Positions 43,101 through 51,655 of a stretch of 64,000 nucleotides of DNA are shown piece by piece. This DNA comes from Pseudomonadota bacterium (GTDB taxonomy: Bacteria; Pseudomonadota; Alphaproteobacteria; Rhizobiales; Rhizobiaceae). A program made the position numbers and the translations under genes. The stretch spans positions 1 through 64,000 of the forward strand of contig JAEXYH010000060.1 of NCBI GenBank assembly GCA_023451735.1, given 5' to 3'. The first letter of the stretch is position 1. Each line of letters starts with the position of its first letter. The notes beneath the pieces are model-generated. The model had not been told where the DNA came from and searched no databases. It was given only the letters and a program-made list of their open reading frames with translations.

Positions 43101-44063
43101 TTATTGGCCAGCCTTGAAGATGCCGTTGAACTCTGCAAGCGTTTCCTTGCGCTTCGAATAGACGGCCGCCGTATCGATTGTCATGACCTTGAGATCGCTC
43201 ATGAGCGGTCGGTTGGCCTTTATGTCGGAGCGAGCAGGCATCAGATACGTATCGGCCACCAGCTTCTGGCCTTCATCCGACAGCATGTAGTCGATAAACT
43301 GTTTGGCTTCGTCCTGCTTCTTGGACCAGTTAAGGATCATGGCCGGACGCGGTGCAACGACGGTGCCGGAGGAGGGGAAAATGACCTCCACGCTTTCGCC
43401 CTTGGCCTTGCCGGCGAGTGAGATGTAGTCGACTGCGCCGAAGACGGCAGCCTTGGCGCCCTGCAGAACCGGATTCAGCGCTTCGGCATTGGCACCGGCG
43501 ACGGCTGCACCGTTGGCATGCAGGTTCTGAAACAGATCCCAGCCCTTTTCAGCTTGCAGGGCTGCGACCAGTTCGAAGCTTGCACCCGACTGGGTGGGGT
43601 CGGGAAGATTGACGAGATCCTTGTATTCCGGCTTCGTCAGATCTTCCCATCCAGCCGGCTTAGGTGTGCCGCTCTGCGGGTTCCAGACGATTGCGAGGGC
43701 AGAAACGCCCTGTGCGACGGCCGTCTCTGTCTTCAGCGAGGCCGGAACCTTTTCGGCATTTGGGCTCGTATAGGACACCAGCCAGCCGCGGCTTGTGAAA
43801 TCGGTCGCCGTGTCCCAGGAAGCCGAGATCAGTACGTCAACAACCGGATTGGCAGCTTCCGCCTCGATGCGGGCCATAATCTTGCCGGTGGTGGCCTGGA
43901 AGACCTCGACCTTATGACCGGTCTGGGCGGTGAAGCCGGCGGCCAGCTTATCGATCAGGCTGCCCGGACCTGCGGAGTAAACGGTGATATCGGCATGGGC
44001 GGTGCCGGCAGCGAGAAGGCTCGTGATGACGGCGAGGCCGGCACCGATGAACGACTTGGACAT
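43101..44063 (-). CDS. ABC transporter periplasmic binding protein (iron/phosphonate type)
   Basis: A 320-residue binding protein with a Sec signal peptide (GAGLAVITSLLAAGTAHADI; cleavage after AHA). The mature part starts ITVYSAGPGSLIDKLAAGFT and has QATTGKIMARIEAEA, VVDVLISASW and VAGANAEALNPVLQGAKAAV, typical of FbpA/PhnS-like proteins. No YY iron-ligand pair is evident near the C-terminus (only TYLMPARSD), which argues against a classical ferric ligand. The ATG at 44063 has GGAGAG six bases upstream. Confidence 0.88.
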   Translation of the reverse strand: MSKSFIGAGLAVITSLLAAGTAHADITVYSAGPGSLIDKLAAGFTAQTGHKVEVFQATTGKIMARIEAEAANPVVDVLISASWDTATDFTSRGWLVSYTSPNAEKVPASLKTETAVAQGVSALAIVWNPQSGTPKPAGWEDLTKPEYKDLVNLPDPTQSGASFELVAALQAEKGWDLFQNLHANGAAVAGANAEALNPVLQGAKAAVFGAVDYISLAGKAKGESVEVIFPSSGTVVAPRPAMILNWSKKQDEAKQFIDYMLSDEGQKLVADTYLMPARSDIKANRPLMSDLKVMTIDTAAVYSKRKETLAEFNGIFKAGQ

Positions 44064-44092
44064 GTGTCTCTCCAATAGGGTTTAGGGGTAGT

Positions 44093-45169
44093 TCAGCTGA
44101 ACCAGCAAAGTTGCCGGGTATCGACCGTAATGCCCGTCCTCTCGCAAGGATTGAGGCGGACGGAACTAAGAAATGTCAGGTCAGGAATGGGCTTTCGCGA
44201 AGGGATGCGCACAGTTGTCAGGTGACCGTCCCCGCGAAAACGACTGCTCACTATCTCAGCATCAAATTGACCGGTGCCGGCAGCGGTGATGCTGACGGAT
44301 CGTGCAGGGATGAGAACCTTCCGGGCGATTTCTCTGCCCACATTCTCACCTGGAAGCCGAATTTCAGTTCCTGAAATTTGATAGGCTTCGTCACCACGTT
44401 CTACGGATGCGATGAAGCCAAGACGCAGGAAATCGGCAACTTCCGCGGTGCGCGGCCGACCAATAAGATCCTCCGGCGTCGACATTTGCTCGATCAATCC
44501 ACCGCGCATAACGGCAACCTTGTGGGCTAGCGAAAAAGCCTCGCTCTGATCGTGCGTGACATAGAGTGCCGTCAGCCCGAGCGTGGATACCAGACCTGCG
44601 ATCTCACTGACCATGGTCTCGCGAAGTTCGCGGTCCAGATTGGACAGCGGTTCATCGAAAAGAACGAGTTGGGGTTCGGCAACGATGGCGCGGGCAATTG
44701 CGACGCGCTGTTGCTGGCCGCCAGACATGTCGGCTGGGCTGCGGTCGGCAAAGCCGTCGAGGCCGACGCGCGCAAGGGCGTTCTTGACCCGACGCTCGCG
44801 ATCTGCGCGTGAGATTCCGCGCATCTCGAGAGGGAAGGACACATTGCCTCCAACCGACATATGTGGCCACAACGCATAGTCCTGAAACACCATGCCGAGG
44901 CCGCGTTTTTCCGGAGTCCGATAGATGCCCGTCGCGGCATTCGCAACGGTTTCACCCCCGATAGATATCGTGCCCATAGTCGGTGCAAGGAGCCCGGCCA
45001 CGAGGCGAAGCAGTGTCGTTTTTCCGCAGCCTGAAGGCCCGAGCAATGCCAGCGTTTCTCCACGCGGCAGGGCAAAATCGATGCCTTTCAGAATCGTGGT
45101 CGAGCCGTAGGCGAGCTCGATCCCTTCCACGGCAACGGCCGGGATGTTTGCGTTAGAGAGGGTGTCCAT
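44093..45169 (-). CDS. ABC transporter ATPase (FbpC/PhnT-like)
   Basis: A 358-residue ABC ATPase with Walker A GPSGCGKTT (about residue 40), Q-loop MVFQDYALWPHMSV, signature MSGGQQQRVAIARAI, Walker B LVLFDEPLSNLD, THDQSEAF and a TOBE-like C-terminal region. First gene of the minus-strand importer operon. The ATG at 45169 (MDTLSN) is preferred; a GTG three codons earlier at 45178 is possible. No enzyme gene accompanies this importer, so the ligand cannot be guessed from context. Confidence 0.9.
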   Translation of the reverse strand: MDTLSNANIPAVAVEGIELAYGSTTILKGIDFALPRGETLALLGPSGCGKTTLLRLVAGLLAPTMGTISIGGETVANAATGIYRTPEKRGLGMVFQDYALWPHMSVGGNVSFPLEMRGISRADRERRVKNALARVGLDGFADRSPADMSGGQQQRVAIARAIVAEPQLVLFDEPLSNLDRELRETMVSEIAGLVSTLGLTALYVTHDQSEAFSLAHKVAVMRGGLIEQMSTPEDLIGRPRTAEVADFLRLGFIASVERGDEAYQISGTEIRLPGENVGREIARKVLIPARSVSITAAGTGQFDAEIVSSRFRGDGHLTTVRIPSRKPIPDLTFLSSVRLNPCERTGITVDTRQLCWFS

Positions 45170-45178
45170 TTGAAGCAC

Positions 45179-45700
45179 TCACGATTCTGTCAGCCGTGGC
45201 TATTGCCTTTGCATGACAGTGTTGTGACGGTGCTTGATCGACACGCTAACATTGGGGCGTCTTGGATGATTGCGACCACCTGCGCCTGGATATTTTACTG
45301 ATCGACCAACATCAAACGCCAGGCTTTGCCGACCCAATTCGTCACTTCATCCGAATACAGAGCGCTGCCCGACAGACATCGTTGCCGATACTCTCCCATG
45401 GCTCGACGTCAAGGTCGAGCCAGAGGCGTTTAACATACGGCTAAAGCTGCCCAAGAGGACAAGCATGGCTGATCTGGTGGGGCGCATTGCCGGCGCTATT
45501 TGGCCCCATGCTTCAGATGCATTCACAGTTTGAGGACGCCACACGAACACCGTCAGGGTCTGCCTAGGCGACGGAATCAGCCAGGAGCAGTCGACGCGGG
45601 GGCTCTTGTTTATGGCGGACGCGCTTTCTGACGCTGACTGGATAGGGTAGGTCGAAGCGATCATGTTCCCACTGCGCACACGAGAACAATGCGATGCGGA
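45179..45700. other. Spacer with a possible decayed coding fragment
   Basis: Between 45262 and 45533 two overlapping plus-strand frames have protein-like composition (ILLIDQHQTPGFADPIRHFI in one; LPWLDVKVEPEAFNIRL in the other), which would fit one frameshifted gene remnant. I do not recognise the family. The rest is featureless. Confidence 0.35.
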
Positions 45701-46600
45701 TCAACCGCAAAACGCAACGTCGACGCTAACCTTTCTGATCATCTGTGTCACCTGAGGAAGGGCACGAACGACAGCGCCTTTGTTCGTGCCGATGAAAACG
45801 TCCTGCATAGGGAGCTTCGACTTCGTTCGCAGGATGTGCACCGAACCGCTGCGGATACTATCGCGGACCAAGCGAACGGGAAGGATGCTGACCCCTGTCC
45901 CGGCTTCCACAAGGTTCAAGATCGCGGCCAGGCTGTTGCAGACATTTAGACGAAGTCCGAGGTTCGAGTTTCCGCTAAGAGCATTGGTGGTAAGCGCATG
46001 CAGATTGGAGGGGGCAGGGGTCGAAAACACACGTTGGGACAGAAGATCATCGTCGGATACGAATTCCTTCTTCATGCCCAGTCTCGAGCTGGCGATCCAT
46101 TCAACGGTCTGCCTGCCGAGCAATTCGAGCGAAACGTTCTCATGCTCGGGCGGCGTAGACAACAGGGCGATATCCAGCAGTCCCTCAGATAGCTGTCGGG
46201 CAAGGTTGTGGCTCGTGTCGACGGTAGCGGCGATGCGCGTGCCGGAAAATCTGCTGTCCAGTTCATCTAGCAGCGAGGGGAGACCGACCGCAGCGAAACT
46301 GTCCATGACACCAACCCGCAGCGTCGGGAGCTTGGTGTTTCTAGTCTTAATGTTCGACTCGATGTCCCGAGCGATACCGCTCATCGACTCCGCATAATGC
46401 TTCAGCGCTTCGCCTTCGCTCGTAAGAAGTAGCTGCCTCTTGTGCCGAATAAAAAGCTGAACCCCCAGCTGCTCCTCCAACTCTTTTATTCGGTAGGAGA
46501 TCGTTGGCTGAGTGATGTTGAGCTTTGTGGCCGCGGAGTTAAAGCTCCGGAGTTGGGATACCCAGTAAAAAGATTCGACTGCGGCAAAACTGAGCGACAT
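45701..46600 (-). CDS. LysR-family transcription regulator
   Basis: A 299-residue regulator. The N-terminal winged helix (about 1-60) has QLRSFNSAATKLNITQPTIS followed by YRIKELEEQLGVQLFIRHKR. The C-terminal effector domain (about 90-290) has two Rossmann-like halves with LRVGVMDSFAAVGLPSLLDE and LVEAGTGVSILPVRLVRD. Divergent from the HD-domain gene with about 110 bases between starts, the standard layout for a LysR protein controlling its neighbour and the transporter operon beyond it. Confidence 0.92.
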   Translation of the reverse strand: MSLSFAAVESFYWVSQLRSFNSAATKLNITQPTISYRIKELEEQLGVQLFIRHKRQLLLTSEGEALKHYAESMSGIARDIESNIKTRNTKLPTLRVGVMDSFAAVGLPSLLDELDSRFSGTRIAATVDTSHNLARQLSEGLLDIALLSTPPEHENVSLELLGRQTVEWIASSRLGMKKEFVSDDDLLSQRVFSTPAPSNLHALTTNALSGNSNLGLRLNVCNSLAAILNLVEAGTGVSILPVRLVRDSIRSGSVHILRTKSKLPMQDVFIGTNKGAVVRALPQVTQMIRKVSVDVAFCG

Positions 46601-46708
46601 GTTTCACAATAGAAAAATTCGATCGACACCTATCAATATCCCAATTGGATTTGATGCGCAAACGCTCATACGGTTACTAAATGAGCACGCAATATTGGTG
46701 TTGAAAAA

Positions 46709-47341
46709 ATGCACAAAACTATTTCCCGCGAACACATCCTCGAAGATCTGCCGGAGATCGCAGAGATAAAATCGGCAGATCTGCGTGAAAAAGTCATCGA
46801 TGCCTGGGTATTCGCCCTAGAGCGGTCCTCATTCAACCGGGTGATCGACATTTCCGGCGAAGGTAGCCCGAACATCTTTTCGCTCAAGCGCGGGACGCAG
46901 GATGCACATCTGCGCGGGGTAACGAGGCTCGCGCTTGCGATTTATGAGGAATTCAAGGCGACATATCCGGAAGCCAAGGTTGACCGCGATATCATTCTCG
47001 CAGGCGGTCTCTGCCACGACATCGGAAAGACCTGGGAATTCGATCCGGAAAAGCTGAAACGTTCGGAAGAGCGTGGAGACCGGTACGGTGACCCGACTTT
47101 TCGTCATTCCGCTTATGGCGCCCATGTGTGCCTGTCTGTTGGATTGCCTGACGAAGTGGGGCACATCTGCATGGGGCATGCCATGGAATTCAGCCACATC
47201 GGGCATAGCACCGAGTGCTTCATCATCCGCCAGGCCGACCACACATGGTGGCATGTGGCGGCCGCGCTCGATCTCTGCCATCCCGACACAATAGGCTTCG
47301 CGGGCAAGAACATCCGTGTTCGCCCGTTGGGCATGGAATGA
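46709..47341 (+). CDS. HD-domain metalloprotein (hydrolase or oxygenase-like)
   Basis: A 210-residue protein with an HD-type metal site: His in TQDAHLRGVTRL (about residue 71), His-Asp in GGLCHDIGKTWEF (about 103-104), further His in TFRHSAYGAHVCLS and MGHAMEFSHIGHS, and Asp in IIRQADHTWWH (about 187). HD proteins are mostly phosphohydrolases, but some with this ligand set are di-iron oxygenases in small-molecule catabolism (MIOX, PhnZ). Being first in a LysR-controlled cassette with an amino-acid-type importer and a dehydrogenase, it is likely metabolic, not a nucleotide-signal enzyme. Substrate unknown. Confidence 0.8.
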   Translation: MHKTISREHILEDLPEIAEIKSADLREKVIDAWVFALERSSFNRVIDISGEGSPNIFSLKRGTQDAHLRGVTRLALAIYEEFKATYPEAKVDRDIILAGGLCHDIGKTWEFDPEKLKRSEERGDRYGDPTFRHSAYGAHVCLSVGLPDEVGHICMGHAMEFSHIGHSTECFIIRQADHTWWHVAAALDLCHPDTIGFAGKNIRVRPLGME

Positions 47342-47374
47342 GCAACGGATCGAAGGCAGCAAGGCGATAATAGC

Positions 47375-48061
47375 ATGGAGTACACGTTCCAATTCGGTCC
47401 GCTCGCGACTTACGTTCCTCAGTTCCTGAGCGGGTTCTGGCTGACCATGCTGCTATCGCTTGTCGGTATCTTCGGTGGATTTACCATCGGCGTCGGATGC
47501 GCGGTTGCTTCTACATTGCCGTGGCTGCTGCCACGTATCCTGGTGCGCTGTTACGTTGAGGCCATGCGCAACACGCCCCTTTTGGTGCAGATTTTCGTAA
47601 TCTTCTTCGGCTTGCCCACCATCGGGATCCGCATGTCTCCGCTGAGCTCCGTTCTGATCGCGCTTATGCTTAATAACGGAGGGTACATTGCCGAGATTGT
47701 TCGAGGTGGTATCCAGTCGACCCATCGGAGCCAGCTCGAAGCGGCCGAGAGCCTAGGGATGACCTACTTCCAGACACTCCGCTTCGTAATCCTGCCGCCC
47801 GCCCTCGAAAAGGTCTTTACCCCAGTCGTTTCGCAATGCGTGCTCCTGATGCTCTCTACCAGCCTCGTTTCTACCATTGGCGTGGAGGACCTGACGGGGG
47901 CTGCAATGATCGCCAGCTCCGAGACGTTCCGCACGATGGAAGTCTACCTCGTCATAGCCGTGATCTACGTATCCCTTAACTTCCTCTTCCGTGTCCTGCT
48001 CAACGCCATGGGCCTGATGATCTTCACCCGCTCGCGCCGCAAGCTTCTCCGGAGGATCTGA
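47375..48061 (+). CDS. Polar amino acid-type ABC transporter permease (first)
   Basis: A 228-residue HisM/GlnP-like permease with about five helices. The N-terminal region FQFGPLATYVPQFLSGFWLTM, the MRNTPLLVQIFVIFFGLP motif typical of amino-acid permeases, and the contact loop QLEAAESLGMTYFQTLRFVIL are visible. It forms the channel with the second permease gene that starts one base after its stop. Confidence 0.92.
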   Translation: MEYTFQFGPLATYVPQFLSGFWLTMLLSLVGIFGGFTIGVGCAVASTLPWLLPRILVRCYVEAMRNTPLLVQIFVIFFGLPTIGIRMSPLSSVLIALMLNNGGYIAEIVRGGIQSTHRSQLEAAESLGMTYFQTLRFVILPPALEKVFTPVVSQCVLLMLSTSLVSTIGVEDLTGAAMIASSETFRTMEVYLVIAVIYVSLNFLFRVLLNAMGLMIFTRSRRKLLRRI

Positions 48062-48062
48062 A

Positions 48063-48719
48063 ATGCGCACTTTCGGCTCGAACGAATTCATATTCATCGC
48101 TTTCGCTCTTCAATGGACGTTGACACTTACGGCTATCGCCTTCGGTGGCGGCGGGCTGCTCGGTATATGCCTCGCACTCATGCGGATTTCATCCAGCCGC
48201 ATCCTAAGGGTCGTTACTTCAGGCTACATGCAGTTCATACAGGGACTGCCGCTGCTGGTCCTGATGTTCATCTGCTACTATGCGCCGTCTCTTCTTGGCT
48301 TCAAAATCAGCCCGATCGTTGCTGCCGCGATTGCCCTCACGATCCATTCCAGCGCGTTTCTGGGAGCGATCTGGGAAAGTGCGCTCCGGGCAATCCCGAA
48401 GACACAGTGGGAGAGCGCCGAAGCGCTGGCAATGACGCCTTACAAGACGCTCCGCTTCGTCATCGCGCCACAGGCCGTTCGCTTGGCGTTGCCGTCAACT
48501 GTCGGCTTCCTTGTCCAGGTCATCAAGCAGACTTCGATCGCGTCGATCATCGGTTTCGTAGAGATCACTCGCGCCGGTCAGCTCGTCAGCAACGCCACGT
48601 TCGAACCGCTGAAATCGTTCCTTGCCGTGGCAGCCCTCTATTTCGCGATCTGCTTCCCGCTCACGCAGGTAAGCCTCTGGCTCGAGCGGCGGGCAGCGCG
48701 GCGCGGATCGCGCACCTAA
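48063..48719 (+). CDS. Polar amino acid-type ABC transporter permease (second)
   Basis: A 218-residue permease with ALQWTLTLTAIAFGGGGLLG at the start, the QFIQGLPLLVLMFICYYAP motif (equivalent of RGTPLL) and the contact loop QWESAEALAMTPYKTLRFVIAP. Together with the preceding gene product it makes the heterodimeric membrane channel. It lies 66 bases ahead of the binding protein gene. Confidence 0.92.
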   Translation: MRTFGSNEFIFIAFALQWTLTLTAIAFGGGGLLGICLALMRISSSRILRVVTSGYMQFIQGLPLLVLMFICYYAPSLLGFKISPIVAAAIALTIHSSAFLGAIWESALRAIPKTQWESAEALAMTPYKTLRFVIAPQAVRLALPSTVGFLVQVIKQTSIASIIGFVEITRAGQLVSNATFEPLKSFLAVAALYFAICFPLTQVSLWLERRAARRGSRT

Positions 48720-48785
48720 GATAGCATCAGCGACACAAAGAAGGTCGCCTAATCGAACCGGAACAAAAAACTGAGAGGATCAAAA

Positions 48786-49577
48786 ATGAAATTCAAATCA
48801 TTACTTATGCCACTCCTCGGTCTAGCGATCGCATTCGGGACAGGTACCATATCGTCGGCCGCCTCCCTCGATGACATCATAACAAAGAAGAAGGTCGCTA
48901 TCGGCGTCGATCTTTCCGTGCCACCTTTCGGCATCACCAACGAACAGATGCAGCCGGATGGCCTCGACGTTGACGTCGCAAAACTCTTGGCGAAAGACCT
49001 CGGTGTCGAGCTTGAGCTCGTCCCTGTCACCGGTCAAAGCCGAATTCCGTCCCTTCAGACAGGCAAGGTAGATTTCGTTGTCGCGAGCTTCGGCATCTAC
49101 ACTGAACGAGCGCTCTCGGTTGCCTTTTCCAATCCCTATGGCGGCCACAAGTCAGTGATCATCGCATCGCAGGGAACGCAAATCAAATCGCTTGAAGATC
49201 TCAGAGGCAAGCGGGTGGGCGTTCCGCGCGGAACGGCTCATGAAAAGATCCTCTCCGCGGCTAAGATCGACGGGATGGAACTCGTGCGCTTCGACGACGA
49301 CAGCACGACACTCAACGCTCTCGTCGCGGGACAGGTAGACGCTATCGGTACGGTGAACTACATCGCTGCTCAGCTCGAGCAACGCTATCCCGATCGCAAG
49401 TTCGAAGAGAAGGTAACCTATCTCCAGAGCTTCTACGGAGTCGGCCTGCGTCGCGGTGATCCTGACCTGCTTCACTGGCTGAACACCGTTTTGTTCGTCC
49501 ATAACCAGAGCGGAGAACTGGGAGCCATCTACGAAAAGTGGATGAAGACGCCCATGCCCGAACTTCCATCCTTCTAA
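48786..49577 (+). CDS. Periplasmic amino acid-type binding protein (SBP family 3)
   Basis: A 263-residue binding protein with a Sec signal peptide (KSLLMPLLGLAIAFGTGTIS, cleavage near SAAS). The mature part has KKVAIGVDLSVPPFGITNEQ, GLDVDVAKLLAKDLGVELEL, VDFVVASFGIYTERALSVAF and LEDLRGKRVGVPRGTAHEKI, the classic family-3 pattern. The Arg (TER) and Asp (VDAIG) positions that bind the alpha-amino acid group are present. AGAGG precedes the ATG. Serves the two permeases upstream and the ATPase downstream. Confidence 0.92.
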   Translation: MKFKSLLMPLLGLAIAFGTGTISSAASLDDIITKKKVAIGVDLSVPPFGITNEQMQPDGLDVDVAKLLAKDLGVELELVPVTGQSRIPSLQTGKVDFVVASFGIYTERALSVAFSNPYGGHKSVIIASQGTQIKSLEDLRGKRVGVPRGTAHEKILSAAKIDGMELVRFDDDSTTLNALVAGQVDAIGTVNYIAAQLEQRYPDRKFEEKVTYLQSFYGVGLRRGDPDLLHWLNTVLFVHNQSGELGAIYEKWMKTPMPELPSF

Positions 49578-49632
49578 CATGTGACGATCGCGGGATGGCC
49601 CGGCCGTTCCGCGTCCTAACCAAGAGGTTGAG

Positions 49633-50364
49633 ATGTCCGTCGTAACTGCAAGTAACATCCGAAAGAGCTTCGGACCGCTCGAAGTGCTGAAGGGGGTGTC
49701 CCTGACGGTCGAGGGCGGTGAAGTGGTCGCCTTGATTGGACGAAGCGGCTCCGGAAAAAGCACGTTCCTTCGCTGCCTGAACGGTCTTGAAACAATAGAT
49801 AGCGGGGAGATAAACGTCGCCGGTCACGGCATGTCCCGCAGGCCTACGGCACTGCGCGAACTGCGTCGCGACGTCGGCATAGTCTTCCAGAGCTACAATC
49901 TGTTCCCGCATCTGACAGCCGGTGAAAATATCATGCTCGCTCCGGTGCAGGTAAAGGGGCAGACCAAGGCCGCGGCCCACGAGGAGGCGCTGCGCTGCCT
50001 GACGATGGTCGGACTGAAGGATCGCTTCGATGCCTATCCCGACATGTTGTCAGGCGGCCAGCAACAGCGCATCGCAATAGCTCGCTCGCTTGCGATGCAG
50101 CCGAAGGTCATGCTGTTCGACGAGGTGACCTCTGCCCTTGACCCCGAACTGACCGGCGAAGTTCTGGCGGTGATAGAAAACCTGGCAAAACAGGGCATGA
50201 CGATGCTCCTCGTCACTCACGAGATGGGCTTTGCAAGACGCGTGGCCAATCGAACCGTCTTCATGAAGGACGGCGTCATACACGAACAAGGCCTTTCGGC
50301 CGAGTTCTTCGCCAATCCGAAGACGCCGGAACTGGCATCGTTTCTAAGGTCCGAAATCGCCTGA
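49633..50364 (+). CDS. Polar amino acid-type ABC transporter ATPase (GlnQ/HisP-like)
   Basis: A 243-residue ATPase of the short amino-acid class. Walker A is GRSGSGKST (about residue 37), Q-loop VFQSYNLFPHLTAGEN, signature LSGGQQQRIAIARSL, Walker B VMLFDEVTSALDPEL and switch His in VTHEMGFA. Completes the importer that begins at 47375 and is followed 55 bases later by the dehydrogenase gene. Confidence 0.93.
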   Translation: MSVVTASNIRKSFGPLEVLKGVSLTVEGGEVVALIGRSGSGKSTFLRCLNGLETIDSGEINVAGHGMSRRPTALRELRRDVGIVFQSYNLFPHLTAGENIMLAPVQVKGQTKAAAHEEALRCLTMVGLKDRFDAYPDMLSGGQQQRIAIARSLAMQPKVMLFDEVTSALDPELTGEVLAVIENLAKQGMTMLLVTHEMGFARRVANRTVFMKDGVIHEQGLSAEFFANPKTPELASFLRSEIA

Positions 50365-50419
50365 ACCTATCGACTAAACAGTGCCAAATGACCGCCATCC
50401 CGGCGGAAGAGGAGTTTTT

Positions 50420-51301
50420 GTGTCCAGAAAACAGACGATCGCCGTGATCGGTTGCGGCGTAATGGGAACCGCTATTGCGACGCGCCTGCTCGAGACGGGG
50501 AACAAGCTCGTAGTTTTCGATCTCGATCCCGACAAGGTGGGGCGGCTCGTGGCGAAGGGCGCCATCGCCGAATCAACGGCAGCGGCCGCGGCAGCTAAGG
50601 CGGGTGCCGTCGTTCTGAGCTTGAACTCGGCGCCCATCGTGCGGGAAGTGGTTTTCGGCGACGGGGGCGTCGCACATGGCGCAGCTCGCGGTACCCTCGT
50701 AATAGACATGTCCTCGATCGATCCTATTGCCACCCGAAAACTCTGCGCGGATGCGGGGGACATCGGACTGCGATGGGTGGATGCCCCACTGTCCGGTGGC
50801 GCGCCAAAGGCGCTGATCGGCAAGCTGACAGTCATGGCGGGCGGCGAGCAACGGGACTTCGCCGACGCACGGCAGGTTCTGGACCACCTCTGCGAGAACC
50901 TAACTCTGATGGGGCCGAGCGGCGCCGGGCAGACCACAAAGCTCATAAATCAGGTCCTTTGCGGCCTGCATTTCGTGGCGGTAGCAGAGGCGACGAAGCT
51001 TGCCATCGACGCAGGCGTCGATGCGCAGCGGATACCTGCGGCGTTGAGCGGTGGTCGCGCCGACAGCGCCATCCTTCAGGAGTTCATGGGCAAGATGGCG
51101 CGCAACGACTACTCGCCAACCGGCCGGATCGACAACATGGTCAAGGATCTGGATGCGGTGCAGGCGCTGGCTCGGCATACCGGAACGGTTATGCCGCTCA
51201 CTTCGCTCTGTATGGACATTCACAGGCTGCTCGTGTCCGCCGGGCATGGCCCAGCCGACAACGCTGCGCTGATGCGCTTCTACGATGGACCACGGGGATA
51301 A
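50420..51301 (+). CDS. 3-hydroxyisobutyrate dehydrogenase-family NAD(P) oxidoreductase
   Basis: A 293-residue beta-hydroxyacid dehydrogenase. The Rossmann motif IAVIGCGVMGTAIATRLLETG is at the start, the substrate motif WVDAPLSGGAPKALIGKL near residue 115, and the catalytic Lys in GAGQTTKLINQVLCG near residue 168. The GTG at 50420 has GAGGAG about eight bases upstream and gives the usual family length. The typical DxDPxxV segment (FDLDPDKVGRLV) suggests NAD. It probably oxidises a hydroxy acid derived from the imported compound. Confidence 0.9.
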   Translation: MSRKQTIAVIGCGVMGTAIATRLLETGNKLVVFDLDPDKVGRLVAKGAIAESTAAAAAAKAGAVVLSLNSAPIVREVVFGDGGVAHGAARGTLVIDMSSIDPIATRKLCADAGDIGLRWVDAPLSGGAPKALIGKLTVMAGGEQRDFADARQVLDHLCENLTLMGPSGAGQTTKLINQVLCGLHFVAVAEATKLAIDAGVDAQRIPAALSGGRADSAILQEFMGKMARNDYSPTGRIDNMVKDLDAVQALARHTGTVMPLTSLCMDIHRLLVSAGHGPADNAALMRFYDGPRG

Positions 51302-51313
51302 CGGGAGAAGAAC

Positions 51314-51655
51314 ATGCTGATTAGATACGCCGAATTTGTCGGACACATCCACGAAGGCAAGGAGGGTGATTTTTTTCGCTTCGTCGCCGAAGTCCTAACG
51401 CCACTCTGGACGAAGTTCGATGGCGCTGTGAAGGTCGCTGTTTGCCGGGAACTCGAACGCGACAAGAGCGCCCCGGAGATCCCACTCGTCCTGGCAATTT
51501 CCTACCCTGACAGAGCGGCACTTGATCGGGCGATGGCCTGCGATGCACGTTTCAAGTCGCGCGAAGAAACGCAGCATCTGTTGGAGATGTTCGATGGCAC
51601 CGTCTATCACCGCGTTACTGAGGCAGTGGAACACAACCTCGAAGCCGCTCGGTAA
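51314..51655 (+). CDS. EthD-like dimeric ferredoxin-fold small protein
   Basis: A 113-residue protein with alternating strands and helices: IRYAEFVGHIHEGKEGDFFR at the start, VAVCRELERDKSAPEIPLVL in the middle and SREETQHLLEMFDGTVYHRV at the end. The fold type fits the dimeric alpha+beta barrel group (EthD, Dabb and related), but the exact family is uncertain. AGAAG precedes the ATG. Last gene of the LysR-associated cassette, 12 bases after the dehydrogenase stop, so it probably acts in the same pathway. Confidence 0.65.
   Translation: MLIRYAEFVGHIHEGKEGDFFRFVAEVLTPLWTKFDGAVKVAVCRELERDKSAPEIPLVLAISYPDRAALDRAMACDARFKSREETQHLLEMFDGTVYHRVTEAVEHNLEAAR

Noticed and set aside
46601..46708. LysR T-N11-A operator in the lysR/HD intergenic region
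   Set aside because: Several loose matches exist in the AT-rich spacer but none stands out enough to place.
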